DNA of 64,000 nucleotides from Zeugodacus cucurbitae (GCF_028554725.1 NC_071670.1:55334501-55398500), one strand, 5' to 3'; counted from the stretch's first letter, positions 52,114 through 63,117 are shown. The notes: generated by a model not told the origin, from the letters alone. Translations and numbers: made by a program.

Positions 52114-52996
52114 TCATATGGATTTCTTTTTAGCATTGCTAAAAATACCCAAGTATTTGCCGCGTGTCATTTCCTTGGCCTCCGATACACCCAATTGATA
52201 GGCTTCATCGTACATTTTCTTGATCTCCATTATTAGATTACTGAAGGGCATATTGCTAAGTTCTGCAAATTAGTGTATTTACTTAGTACTTAGTTAATAA
52301 TTTATTAAATTTTGCACTCACGTATCATAGCATTTATGTCCTCCTGTGAGAGGTCCTTTGACCACTGCGGTACCGGTGTGCGTATGGGAGTGTCACTCAT
52401 GGCAATAAAATTACTTATACCAGGAACTGCAAAGTCAACAAAATTCAAACTTCAAAACTTTTGACATGACTAAATATATATAAATTTGATATTATTTCAT
52501 TTTCTGTTAAGCGCCGCAATAAACAAAAAATAGAGGATTGTTATGAATAAAATGTAAATATTATTGAAAAGTAGACTTAAAAACTTTAAAACGCATGGAA
52601 AATACGTATTATTGCGCTTAAGTGAGATATTAGGAGTTTTTCAAACTCCCTTAAAGAATCTTCCAAACGGATGTGGCGTTATTGTGAAAAAGTTTTTAAT
52701 GGTAAAGTTTAAATTATATTGAATTAACAAAACTTATTGTTCTTGTGTTAGTAATATTACTTTTTTCTTTTTAATAATTTTCGTTATTTCAATTTGTATT
52801 TAACATAACTCACTTTTTTCAGGCCATAGTTCGGGTGACGTGCGCAATTTTTCCAGCGAATATAACCCATCCTCTGGTGAGTCCTCTTTTATCATAGACC
52901 CTGTAAATATACGTTAAATTGCTAGCTTTTATTAATTAATTTAATCAATTGTTTAAAACCTTTTAAAAGAGTACGACTACGATTTGAGTTCGACAT
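52114..52996 (-). CDS. lin-52: Lin-52, MuvB/dREAM complex subunit
   Basis: Lin-52 is the small MuvB-core subunit that bridges the core to the Rb-family pocket protein in the DREAM repressor of cell-cycle genes. Four exons: 52996-52960, 52900-52814, 52426-52322 and 52262-52114, giving 125 residues in phase. The pocket-binding motif LxSxExL is present as LYSLEKL, followed by RTSPELWPE, matching the region of human LIN52 whose Ser28 is phosphorylated by DYRK1A to assemble DREAM. The C-terminal helices (IQLSNMPFSNLIMEIKKMYD, AYQLGVSEAKEMTRGKYLGI) match the family's YQLG.(E)..EMTRGK signature. The first exon encodes 12 residues (MSNSNRSRTLLK) and its donor (AG|GTTTTA) is weak, so that start is less certain; the other exons are secure. 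Too short for ordinary ORF calling. Divergent from the RPUSD2-type gene. Confidence 0.92.
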
Positions 52997-53404
52997 GTTA
53001 AAACAAAATATAAGAATTAAATAATGCGAATATAGAAAAATGAATTGTCAAAAGCTTGTTAAATGTCAGAAGCAATGAGATAAGTTAAGAGTTGTATTTT
53101 GACTTTCATTTCTGAATTTTTTCCAAAATTTGATAAATTTATTTTTTGTTAATATTGAATTTAATTATACAACACCAGAGTTAATATAAAAAACAAGTAC
53201 AATACAATAATTCTTTATACATTATTGTACCCAATATATAAACGTTTGCCATTTTTCAATTTTTACCGCCGTTGAATTCTTGTAATTCCGCCAAAATTGT
53301 CTGATCCCAGGTTGTTTACAAATCTATTTCGGGGTAGTTCGTTTTGTTCTCCTTGCTTTGTTGCTTTGCAAATTATTGGCTGTGGTTTCTTTTTAATATT
53401 TTTA
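52997..53404. promoter_or_regulatory. Divergent lin-52 / RPUSD2-type promoter region
   Basis: 408 bases between divergent start codons must contain both 5' leaders and promoters. AT-rich; 'taccgccgttgaattc' near 53266 and 'attccgcc' near 53285 are the only GC-richer patches. No specific factor site claimed. Confidence 0.6.
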
Positions 53405-55081
53405 ATGAATTTTATGAAATTTGGTACGTTTTACCGTATGTTACCAAGTTTCCAACATCAATTAATACTTAAAATGCCACGACATGCTCAGACACAACAT
53501 GGTGACGCGACGGTGGATGAAGAAAACATTGTGCTCTTAAAAAACGCAATCTATCAACCTGTGCCTAGTGCTGAGCCGCCCTTGACATGCACGTGGTTTT
53601 ACAATGTAGATCCCAACATAGTGCCTGTTCGCAACCATGTAACAGTTGTTGCAAATCAAGAACCAAAAATCGTACTTCCGGAAAAGCGGAAAGCGGACAA
53701 TGATGAACAAGTAGAGGCCTTAAAAAAAGCCAGATTGGAGACAAAGGCATTGAAAGCTAAGCGCCCTGGTTTCTCTGAGGACAGATATGACGAGACATCA
53801 TATTATTTTGAGAATGGTTTACGAAAAGTCTATCCATATTACTTTACATTTACAACCTTTACTAAAGGACGCTGGGTGGATGAGAAAATACTAGATGTAT
53901 TTTCACGTGAATTTCGCGCGCATCCGCCTGAGGAATATAAGCGCAGCATATTGACTGGTTCGTTGAAAGTTAACTACGAAAGTGTACCAGTGGATTATAA
54001 ATTAAAACATAACGACTTGCTGTCGAACACGGTACATCGACATGAAGTGCCTGTTACCGATCAACGTATTTCCATAGTGCATATGGATGAGGATATTGTT
54101 GTTATAAACAAACCCGCTTCAATACCTGTACACCCGTGTGGTAGATATCGACACAATACGGTGGTGTTCATTTTAGCTAAGGAATACAATCTAAAGAATT
54201 TACGTACAATTCATCGTTTGGATCGACTGACATCCGGCTTATTGCTCTTTGGACGCACTCCTAAGAAAGCGCGACTACTTGAACAACAGATAAGAAACAG
54301 AGACGTTGAAAAGGAGTATGTGTGTCGTGTAGAAGGAAATTTCCCCGACGGTGTCATTGAATGCGACGAACCAATTTTAGTCGTCAGTTATAAGATTGGT
54401 GTTTGTAAAGTTTCACCCAAAGGCAAAGATTGCTCTACAACATTTGAAAAAATCAGTTACAATGGCACAACAAGCGTTGTGCTATGTAAGCCTTTAACCG
54501 GAAGAATGCATCAAATTCGTGTACATTTACAGTATTTAGGATATCCTATTGTAAATGATCCTTTGTATAATCATGACGTATTCGGACCGCTCAAGGGACG
54601 TGGTGGTGATATTGGTGGACGTACTGATGAGGAACTGGTAAAAGATTTGATACACGTACATAATGCCGAAAATTGGTTAGGCGTTGATGGAGATTTCGGC
54701 AGTGAAGGACTAATATTGCCTAAACATGAGCAAATTGAAAATGGTGATAAACAAATTGATGCAGCCACAGAATCACCGTCAGCAACTAATGACAATCTTA
54801 ATAAAAGTGTTGAATACACCGAAGCAGAGAAAAACGCACAACCTGTTAAAGTGTCAGTTGGTACACAAACCGGACATGATCCACCTGATACTGTATATAA
54901 TAAAGAGAAAACAACTGTGGATGAACATTGTCACGAGTGTAAAGTGCGTTTTAAAGATCCTAAACCTAAGGATTTAATTATGTACTTGCATGCGTGGAAG
55001 TATAGAGGTCCCGGCTGGGAGTATGAGACAGAACTACCAAATTGGGCAGATAAAGATTGGAGTGAGACATTTGCTCAATAA
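53405..55081 (+). CDS. RluA-type RNA pseudouridine synthase (RPUSD2-like)
   Basis: A TruA-unrelated, RluA/RsuA-family enzyme that isomerises uridine to pseudouridine in RNA; nearest type is RPUSD2 (Drosophila RluA-1/RluA-2). From the first ATG it has 558 residues. An S4-like RNA-binding segment (EYKRSILTGSLKVNYESVPVD, then HNDLLSNTVHRHE) precedes the catalytic domain. The active-site motif is HRLDRLTSG with catalytic Asp at about residue 273. Downstream GRMHQIRVHLQYLGYPIVNDPLY is the conserved RluA motif. The C-terminus carries HCHECKVRF with spaced Cys and a MYLHAWKYRGPGWEY signature. Two starts are plausible. ATG 53405 adds a hydrophobic/basic, acid-free leader that could target mitochondria, while ATG 53474 (MPRHAQTQHGD) gives a cytosolic/nuclear form. 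Single coding exon. Confidence 0.93.
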   Translation: MNFMKFGTFYRMLPSFQHQLILKMPRHAQTQHGDATVDEENIVLLKNAIYQPVPSAEPPLTCTWFYNVDPNIVPVRNHVTVVANQEPKIVLPEKRKADNDEQVEALKKARLETKALKAKRPGFSEDRYDETSYYFENGLRKVYPYYFTFTTFTKGRWVDEKILDVFSREFRAHPPEEYKRSILTGSLKVNYESVPVDYKLKHNDLLSNTVHRHEVPVTDQRISIVHMDEDIVVINKPASIPVHPCGRYRHNTVVFILAKEYNLKNLRTIHRLDRLTSGLLLFGRTPKKARLLEQQIRNRDVEKEYVCRVEGNFPDGVIECDEPILVVSYKIGVCKVSPKGKDCSTTFEKISYNGTTSVVLCKPLTGRMHQIRVHLQYLGYPIVNDPLYNHDVFGPLKGRGGDIGGRTDEELVKDLIHVHNAENWLGVDGDFGSEGLILPKHEQIENGDKQIDAATESPSATNDNLNKSVEYTEAEKNAQPVKVSVGTQTGHDPPDTVYNKEKTTVDEHCHECKVRFKDPKPKDLIMYLHAWKYRGPGWEYETELPNWADKDWSETFAQ

Positions 55082-56035
55082 ATTACTGTTGTGGCCAATC
55101 TTGTAAAGCTGAGACATTCTTGTATAAAAATTAGCTGAATATTAGAAACACTTTTATACCGTTTATACTGGTCAAGTAGTTTTTATTATTGACGTGTAAG
55201 TTTATAAAGAGTTATTTAAAAAAAAATTAATTAATTGTTTAAGCATTTAATTTCATTGTGAAATAAACAAGTGCGCTATATTCTGTAAGAACGGAAAACA
55301 ATTAATCGAAATTTACATATGTTTATGTAAACATCATATTTATTAAAACTATTAACTGTGTTAAGTACGTTGAACAAAAAAAAATAAATAAAATTTTTGG
55401 TTTTATAGAGAGAGGACAATATAATTTAAATAAAATATTGTATAATTTAAATACAACCAAAGTTGTTATAATTTTTCTGTAATTTATTTTTGCCTAGATA
55501 GGTTTAAAATTATATAATAAACATGTATATACATGCGCATTTGTTGCGTGTGTTTATTGTTGAGTCTTACAAAGTTAATGTTAATTGTTTATATTTTATT
55601 AACAATTAAATAACCAGTATTATAGAAACGAGGAAATGATTACATTTTAAAACAAATCGATGATATTTTTTGTTGTTATGTGGCATCTCTTAGTTCTCAT
55701 TTCTTGGTATAATTCTGTCTTCATAACAAATTTTCTCTTTAAAAATTTCTCTCTTTTTGCCTTTTTATCACCATCCGTACGTTTTTTCCACCAGTTCCAT
55801 TTTACCTGCTCAACTGCAATTTGTGTGCAGTTGTTCGGTCTCCTAGTTTTAATTGTTTAATTAATTATAGTTAAGCTAAATTTGGTGCTAAACACGTATT
55901 CAAATAATAAATTCTTATCACAATAAGCTTGTGTGTTCCTACTATTTGTATTTAAATTAATACAGTGCGTAAAATATACCATTTTATTTATTACATCAGC
56001 GACAAAATTCGCTTGTCCACTAAGTTTTTACTCTG
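55082..56035. other. RPUSD2-type 3' UTR and intergenic DNA
   Basis: AT-rich spacer between two same-strand genes. An AATAAA at 55262-55267 probably ends the upstream transcript. No further gene seen; the frame at 55660-55860 is hydrophobic low-complexity sequence without support. Confidence 0.65.
55262..55267 (+). terminator. Poly(A) signal candidate for the RPUSD2-type gene
   Basis: AATAAA 181 bases past the stop codon. Confidence 0.55.
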
Positions 56036-57842
56036 ATGGCCGAAGGTGAAATTGCCAACGACAAAAGCATAAAAAATGCTGATAATTTCTGTGTAACCGC
56101 GTCCAACAGCACTTCTATTAATAACGTCGTGTTGGGTGAAAAGTTAAGAAAGATTACAGCACTTTTCTTTGACTTGGACAACACTTTGATACCCACGCGC
56201 TCGGGTGATTTGAAAGCAGTCAAAAAGGTTTGTGTGAATGAAATAGGAGAATGGAGTAGGGTTGGGCACACACTGATACACCACGAGAAATCTTTGAAAA
56301 TTTTCCACTGGTTTATTGATAACAGGAGATGGGAGGTAGGGTGACTAGCACGCGCGATTTTATTAGATGATACATACAAATTCCGGGTATTCGGGAGGGG
56401 ATAGGAAGATGAGATTACGGAAATAACGTAACCGCAGTACTGATTAATTGCAAAATACAATGTACTGAGTACATATGAATGTACATATACATATATGTAT
56501 TTGTCGATATGTATTTATAGATACGCATTAATGAAACAATGAACTGGACACGTCGATTACGTTGCGTACAATATTTCCGTATTTCGTGGAGTTCAAGGAT
56601 AATTCATAGAGTTGCCAAGTTATAAATGTTGTCCAACTTTTGTTCTTAATTCAAAAACTTATTTTTGGAGTTGCGTTTTTACGCACAAGATAGTCTTTAA
56701 ATTTTAACAAATTGTTGTACTAGGAATTGTTATTATTATGTATTTACTTTCTTAAATATTTAGTTAAGTGAAGTGCTTGAAAATCAATTTGGTTTATCGA
56801 AAGAGGAAGCCAGCACTGCTACTCAGTCTTTCCTGAAAGCATTTCGTCGCTGTCCAGATAACTCGCAAACATCGTTAGATTCCTGGCGTACATATTTATG
56901 GCGTGAAGCTCTACCACCTCGCTACAAACATTTAGCTGAGCAAATCTACCCAAAATGGTTGAAATTGCGTTACCGTTATTTGGCGCTATCCGCCGATTAC
57001 ATACAAATGCTATGTCGCGCACGTGAGTCAAATTTTTTACTGGCCCTCATTACCAACGGACCATCCAATGCGCAGTGGGAAAAGATAAACAAGTTGCATG
57101 TCAGCCAATATTTTGATTGTATGCTAGTGTCATCTGATCTTCCATGGGAGAAACCGAATCCGCAAATATTCTATGCAGCATGCAACTTTTTAGGAGTCGC
57201 GCCATCGCAATGTGCAATGTTTGGAGATAAACTCGAATCGGATATTAAAGTGAGTATGAATTGGCGGTGATACTTAACCAAAACACTAGTTTAACAACAT
57301 GTATGAACAACAATAATTTTTAGGGCGGTTGTCTTGCGGGACTGAGTGCTACATTTTGGATACCACTGAGTCCAGGCGAAATTGACTTCAGCGACGTACA
57401 ACATAAGCCAGACTACACACTCAAGCAACTGTTAGATTTATATAAATATTTTCCAACACTAAATACTACTAGAAATGTGCGTGCAAATTCAAATAGTAAT
57501 ACAAATGGCACAAATGTACAATGCAACACAACAGGGGCAACATACCCCTTAGCACATGGTGTTAACGGTGCTTCAGCTGTTCTACCTCAGTATCGTCGTA
57601 GAGGTAGCCAAATTAGTCATAGTCGTACCATAAGTACCTGTTACAGTGATCTTCAACGTCATCAAACACATCAGCAACCAAATCAATTTGGACAAGTACA
57701 GCATGAACAAGAAACGCATGACGAATGGTTCAACGAACGTTTGAATCAAGAGCAATACCGACAACGTCGTGGTGGTTCACTACCAACTATGGATTATATG
57801 AATAGTGAAGCTGAAAATAGTTCAGACAGTTTGTTTAGCTAA
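56036..57842 (+). CDS. N-acylneuraminate-9-phosphatase-like HAD hydrolase
   Basis: A cytosolic haloacid dehalogenase phosphatase of the NANP type (Drosophila CG15771-like); in vertebrates NANP removes phosphate from Neu5Ac-9-P in sialic acid synthesis. Three exons: 56036-56227, 56764-57249 and 57324-57842, phase 0 at both junctions, giving 398 residues. Motif I is FFDLDNTLI with nucleophile D46 and D48. A helical cap region (about 65-155) follows, ending YRYLALSADYIQML. Motif II is LITNGPS, motif III the Lys of EKPNPQIF, and motif IV GDKLESD. All catalytic residues are present. After the HAD fold (about residue 255) there is a ~140-residue Asn/Gln/Ser/His-rich tail (SNSNTNGTNVQ; HQTHQQPNQFGQVQ; SEAENSSDSLFS) that the ~250-residue mammalian enzyme lacks. 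Substrate identity in flies is inference. Confidence 0.9.
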
Positions 57843-59000
57843 ATAATTATTGTAATAATTAATGGCTGTGCATATTGTTCAGAGACGTAAACCTCAAACA
57901 CATGCTCATTCTACGATCCTAAATATAAACGAACGTACAATTATATAATTGCAATAAATCGCAACAAACTAAGGGGCTTCGGAACTTCGCGTGATACATA
58001 CGTGATTATACTTTAGACACATTTTTATGTATGTAGATAGTTACCGTCAAAAATCTACCCTTTTCCCCCGCACACTAGCTTAAAACGGTTGTGCTTTACA
58101 CGCTTTTTGGGTGGTAAATGTATATGTATTACATTCTGCATGTGTGCATAAACAGACATACCTATACACTAAGGGTAACTAAATAAATTCGAATTCACAT
58201 GTAAAATAGTATGTATGTACATTTAAAATTAAACATACAATTTACAAGCTGAAAGATTTTAATCAATATTTTTAAGTTTTTGCATTTCTTATTTGCTTTC
58301 ATATTTTTCGTAGACGTAATAATATTTTTAATAAATAAATATGACCATGTATTTGAGAAACAAAAATAGCACTGAGTTTTAATATATGTATGTATATACA
58401 AATTCAACACTATACTAAAATCATTTAACGGTTATGGGATTAAAGGACATTCTCGATACTATAAGTAAAACAATTTTGTATCCGGCATAAATTTGTACTA
58501 CAATCAACCCAATAAGCAAAATAAATGCATAAGATTGAGGGAATGACCTGTTGAGTCGAAAATATCGATTTTCGATAGTTGTAGTTTGATATTAGAAAAC
58601 GTTGATTTTACTAATCTGGAGTTTTAATTAAAACTAAAAAAATAATAAAAACTTTGAGATTGTTGTTATAAATTAAAAATAAATTTGAAACACTGAGCAA
58701 TTGCCAATTTTACGATTTTTAGAAAATTAATTGATTGATTCTGTTTATAGACGTTTTCTTTCAATTATTAAACGTTATCGATTATTGAGTTCACAGTTCA
58801 AGTCAGCTGTTTACATATAACGTTTAGTGGCAGCTCCTTTTCGTTTGACGTTTGTGCTTTTCACATCAAAACAAATTTTAAATAAACTGTTTTCTGTGTC
58901 AAAATTTGTGTTGTTCCGTTAAAAAAAGCAATTCTATTAGTGTATACACATACACATTTATATAATTTTTGTTTTTCAAAAAACTAAAATTTTTGTTACA
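57843..59000. other. NANP-like 3' UTR, intergenic DNA and PRMT promoter
   Basis: The left part is 3' UTR of the upstream gene. The right part (about 58560-59000) should be the promoter and leader of the PRMT-like gene and contains TATCGAT at 58563-58569 and 58776-58782 plus TCGATAG at about 58572-58578, resembling DRE (TATCGATA) sites. Confidence 0.55.
57953..57958 (+). terminator. Poly(A) signal candidate for the NANP-like gene
   Basis: AATAAA 111 bases past the stop codon. Confidence 0.6.
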
Positions 59001-60483
59001 ATGACAAGACGTGGTACAGCTCGTAAAACACTTCAAGTAACCTCTCCGCCAAAACCGCTGGCGAAGACTCCAAAAAAGGCGCAGATGTGTCGTTCACCAA
59101 ACATCGACAAACAACCGGCGAAATCGGTATACACCATGACTTCCCGTGATTTCCAAAGCGACACAAATGCACACGTCGAAGTAATTGCGGAGAATTTAAA
59201 AGATTTTTGTTGCATCAATTTCTTCCAAGCGGCGATAATGCATAATAAACATCTCTTTCGTGGTCGCACGGTTTTGGACATAGGTTGTGGTGTGGGTATA
59301 CTCTCATTGTTTGCCGCCAAGGCTGGTGCGGCGCATGTGTATGCGGTGGACTCATCAAATGTGCTGGATTACACAGAACAAATTGTACGCGATAATGGTT
59401 ATGTCGATGTTATACATGTGATCAAAGGATCATTGGAAAATATTGTGCTGCCAGTTGAAGAAGTTGATATCATTATATGCAATTGGTTGGGTTATTCAAT
59501 GTTATTTCAAGCGGCTTGTAATTCGGTAATTTATGCACGTGACAAATGGCTGAAGAAGGATAATGGTATTATACTACCCGATGTGGCAAAATTATTTATG
59601 GCTGCAATAGAGGATAATAAGCGCAAGAATGAGCGCGTCGAATGGTGGAACGATGTGTATGGTGTAAATATGAAATGTGTGCGTGATTTTGCATTATCCG
59701 AACCAAGTTTTCAACTAGTGGAACCAAAGCAGGTGTGTAGTTATTTAGGATTAGTAGTTCACTTGCAAATTAAAGCCTTTTCCTTTTGACTTGCAGTTAA
59801 TGAGCACGCAATTCGGCGTAAAGTATCTCAACATGTACACCGCCACAAAGAAGGACTTGCAATTCCGTTGCAAATATATGTTAGAAATGCAACGTGGTGG
59901 ACATATGGATGGCATTGTCACCTATTTCCATGTTTTCTTCTCAAAGTCGCATACACCAATGGGTTTCAGCACAGATCCTTCGGTATGGCGTACACATTGG
60001 ATGCAAACGGTATTTTTCTTTGACAAATCTGTCTACGTCAAAGCTGGTGAACTTTATTATGGTGGCATAGAAATGTGTTCGGTCGGTGACGGTTGTAATC
60101 TCAATAATATGGAGTTGAGCCTCGAAATGTTCAGTGGCGATCCCTCTCAATTACAACTAGAAGCAGAAATGCGCTGGAAAATGAAACCGCACGCCGCTAT
60201 AATAAATGATAGAATTCTGGAAAAGAGTGAAACAATTGCCGAAAAAAGTGACGCGAGTGTAAAAAATAAAATCGCTAAGGATGAAAAAGAAAAGCAGCAC
60301 GTTGATACTAAAATCTTGCTTGCGCCAAAGAAAAATGATTGTTCACCCAAAGAGTCTATAGCAAAAACGGTTAAAGAGTACTCTGTAACAAATGTACCTA
60401 CCAGCGTAGAAATTGGCAATTACTCATACCCCTGCAATGTAGTGAAGCGGAACAAGAAAGTAAAGAATTCAAAGAAGGGCTAA
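59001..60483 (+). CDS. Divergent type-I PRMT-family protein, probably catalytically impaired
   Basis: Two exons, 59001-59732 and 59797-60483, join after PKQ in phase 0 to give 472 residues with the PRMT (protein arginine methyltransferase) fold. The SAM-binding motif I is VLDIGCGVG (91-99) followed by FAAKAGA. Post-I is VYAVDSS, with Asp in place of the usual Glu. The C-terminal THW-type motif RTHWMQTVFF is intact. The double-E loop, SEWMGY...YES in PRMT1, reads CNWLGYSMLFQA here. N161 and Q170 replace the two catalytic glutamates at the correct nine-residue spacing. The N-terminal YFxxY substrate/cofactor helix is also absent (TSRDFQSDTNAHVE). The first ~45 residues are basic, and a ~110-residue Lys-rich tail (ending RNKKVKNSKKG) suggests nuclear targeting. 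Closest relatives are likely the fast-evolving Drosophila Art paralogs; which one is unclear. Confidence 0.92.
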
Positions 60484-60652
60484 AAATACCACCTGTAAAG
60501 GAGTCTAGTGATTCTATTGTTATGTTTTATATACCTCAACATTTCCAACTGTACAAATATAAACTGTTTTATACACAGAGATAAGGCTGAATTTTGGATA
60601 ACTATTTAATCCAATATTGTCATTACTAAAAGAAAGAAATTATATTACATTT

Positions 60653-60658
60653 ATTAAA
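60653..60658 (+). terminator. Possible poly(A) signal (ATTAAA) for the PRMT-like gene
   Basis: ATTAAA variant 170 bases after the stop codon; no canonical AATAAA nearer was noted. Confidence 0.35.
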
Positions 60659-61059
60659 AATAATATACATATATTGTGGTTCTTTGTGTATTGTGGTTTA
60701 TTTTAGTAGTGCTTTGAAAGTGAATATTATTGTAAATATCAACAACATACGTTGTAAATGTGTTTTCTTTACTTGAATGAAAGTTCATATTAAATGTGGT
60801 GTGTCCAGTACAACTGAAAACTTGCATTGCTCATGCTGAATGAGCCAACTACGTCATCTGTAACTGCTCTAATGGTGATTCATTGATACTTCTATACTGT
60901 TTTCGTCATTTCAACAGTTTTCCTCTGCCGTTTCTTGAGTTGTTTGTGTGCTCAAAATATACGCTTTGTAGAATTTGATGCTTTTATGAACACATTGCTT
61001 GCCTAGTTGAGTCAACATCATAAATCATATATCACAAGACCACGAAGCCTACTACCGTT

Positions 61060-61190
61060 CCCACGACAGCCTGGTCTACATTATCGGAACAGATCCGGAC
61101 TTTAATCCCGCCAAAGGCTGTCAAATCGGCAGTATTCTTTAAATTTTTTTGGCGAATGTTTTATGCCGCTACAACAACAACATCTACTTG
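61060..61190. mobile_element. Fragment of a tephritid-type dispersed repeat
   Basis: The phrases 'cgacagcctggtctacatt', 'cggaacagatccggac', 'cgccaaaggctgtcaaat' and 'tatgccgctacaacaacaac' make a GC-richer island in AT-rich DNA. I recall this block as recurrent in Bactrocera-type genomes (memory, not searched). Too short to classify. Confidence 0.45.
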
Positions 61191-62388
61191 AAACCATTTT
61201 TGTGTCTAGTCGAAATTGTTTTTTTAAAAACGCAGCAATTTACAAAAATTAAGTCAATACTTTATTAATGTTTTCCTTTAATACAACTGCATACACTAAT
61301 AATGTATTTTCAACCAATAACTATAAATATTGGCTTTAAATGTTATTTTTAGCTCAACAATTTTAGTAATTATGCTTTATTTTCGTAATAAGTTAATAAT
61401 TGCATATATATTTTCCAATGAATTAACACAATGAATTCAATTAACAATACAATTTCATTTAGTTACTTAAGGTACAAACATTTTACCGTTAACATATTTG
61501 TATGTTTGTGTCTATGGTGTGTATGTATGTATGTATGTACAACAACTGCAAAGCAATTACAATAGTAGTTTGTTTGGGGACTATTATACCTATATAATTG
61601 CATATAAAAGCTCATAAGTTGAAAATGCGAAACTTCGTGTGCACATACATACATTTCATATTCTATAGCTATGTATGTGTGTATGTATGCGTGTTTATTG
61701 TACGGTTTCAATAGTTTTTCGTTGAGAATTTTTATTTTATTTCTTCGTTGCCATAAAGCTATATATTTTTTTGTCTATTTATGCATGAATACAACGGTTT
61801 TCTTAAGTAACTGTAAGCCGTTTGCTTAAGTAAGCAGTTATTTAATTAAATAATTTCAAAAATGCAAAGCAAAAATCTTGAAAACACACAAGTTCTAAAA
61901 AAGAACTAACAAAATGCTTTGTAATTAATTTTTTCAACAAAATAAATAATTTTGTTTATATTTTTTATTGTAATTACACACATATTTATATATTTTTTTT
62001 GCCATAAAATTCACTTTCTTCGTTTCGCAACCGTTCTCCATGCTTACATTTAGTGTATTTCAATATACTACAAATGAAAGTACATATATACATACATACA
62101 TATGTATTTATTTATGAATTAATCAATTATTTAATTAGCGTTTGCTATAAGCAATTCAACGCATACCGTCTAAACTACAAAACTAAGCTTTTACATAGTA
62201 AAGGAAAAAGAGCACTTACGTGTTATACATATTATACATACATATAGGTTATTATACATATATATGTATGCATGTTTATTTATGCACTTATTGGTAAATA
62301 CTAATTATTGTTTTCATGTAAAAATTCACATGAAACACGCGCAAAATTGCTTTATTTGTCAATTTAATAGAGAAAAAAAAAAGAAAAC

Positions 62389-62500
62389 TTAACCGAAATC
62401 TTCGTGAGTTGCTGTCGCTGAAGCAGCTCGAGTCCATTTAACATCTACGTATTTATGCTTGCTTCCTCCTGCTCCACTAAATGTGTATGTATGTACATAG
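62389..62500 (-). CDS. Possible terminal exon of a minus-strand gene (or spurious)
   Basis: On the minus strand an AG acceptor ('acacatttag') precedes an open stretch ending KYVDVKWTRAASATATHEDFG and a stop. Its composition is GC-richer than the surroundings. No upstream exon is identifiable within the window and the acceptor lacks a polypyrimidine tract, so it may be chance or 3' UTR. A stronger acceptor at 62650 lies just upstream. Confidence 0.25.
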
Positions 62501-62625
62501 ATTTGTATGTAATTTACTTTGTTGCACCCATTCTTGCGTTCTAGTCGAGAAACCCTTATGTACTTGAGTGCAAACATTTACAATTTCCTTTTCGTTTCAC
62601 ATTTTAATTCAATATATATGTATGA

Positions 62626-62650
62626 TTATTGATACAACTGCGGCAATTCA
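62626..62650 (-). CDS. Possible short terminal exon fragment
   Basis: On the minus strand a strong pyrimidine-rich acceptor ('ctctctttttccag') is followed by bases that in one frame read ELPQLYQ and stop. This looks like the 3'-most coding piece of a gene that would continue to the right of the window. Other frames are also possible. Confidence 0.3.
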
Positions 62651-63117
62651 CTGGAAAAAGAGAGGAAAAAGAAAGTTTTTTATTAAAAGGTCATTGCAAT
62701 TTTAAAAAATATTAAATACAAAAAACATAACTACAGATAAAATCAAATTTAGAAACTATTTTTTAATCAAAAAGTTACTATTTTCGAAACATTTCTAGTA
62801 GCCACCAAAATTTTCAAATTCTACAAATCCACAGTTAGGAAAAAAGCGAGTCTGAAAGCTTTGTTGTGGAGTAATAAGTCTGAAAAACCTATGTTCGAAA
62901 GCCCTAACAAAGTCTGAAAGTCCTCGAAAGTCCTAAAAACTTCGAAAGTCTGAGAGCATTGGAGGCTTTAATGACTTTGGAAACCAAAAAGACGGGTATC
63001 ATTTTCCCACTGCCGTTCTGTTAATTTTTAAATCGTTTCAAAATTCGAAAATAAAAAAAAATATTTTCTTAATAAAAATGTTTTTTTTTTTTAATAAATT
63101 TTAATGTAAAAATCAAC
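62651..63117. other. Intergenic or intronic DNA with short GAAAGTC reiterations
   Basis: At about 62845-62960 the words 'gtctgaaag', 'cgaaagtcct' and 'cgaaagtctgag' recur irregularly, like a decayed simple repeat. Nothing else seen. Confidence 0.5.

Larger units (their letters stand above)
60484..62388. other. PRMT 3' UTR and intergenic DNA
   Basis: AT-rich. It contains a short fragment of a dispersed repeat (61060-61190) and TATG microsatellites (about 61519-61540). No gene is visible. Confidence 0.65.
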
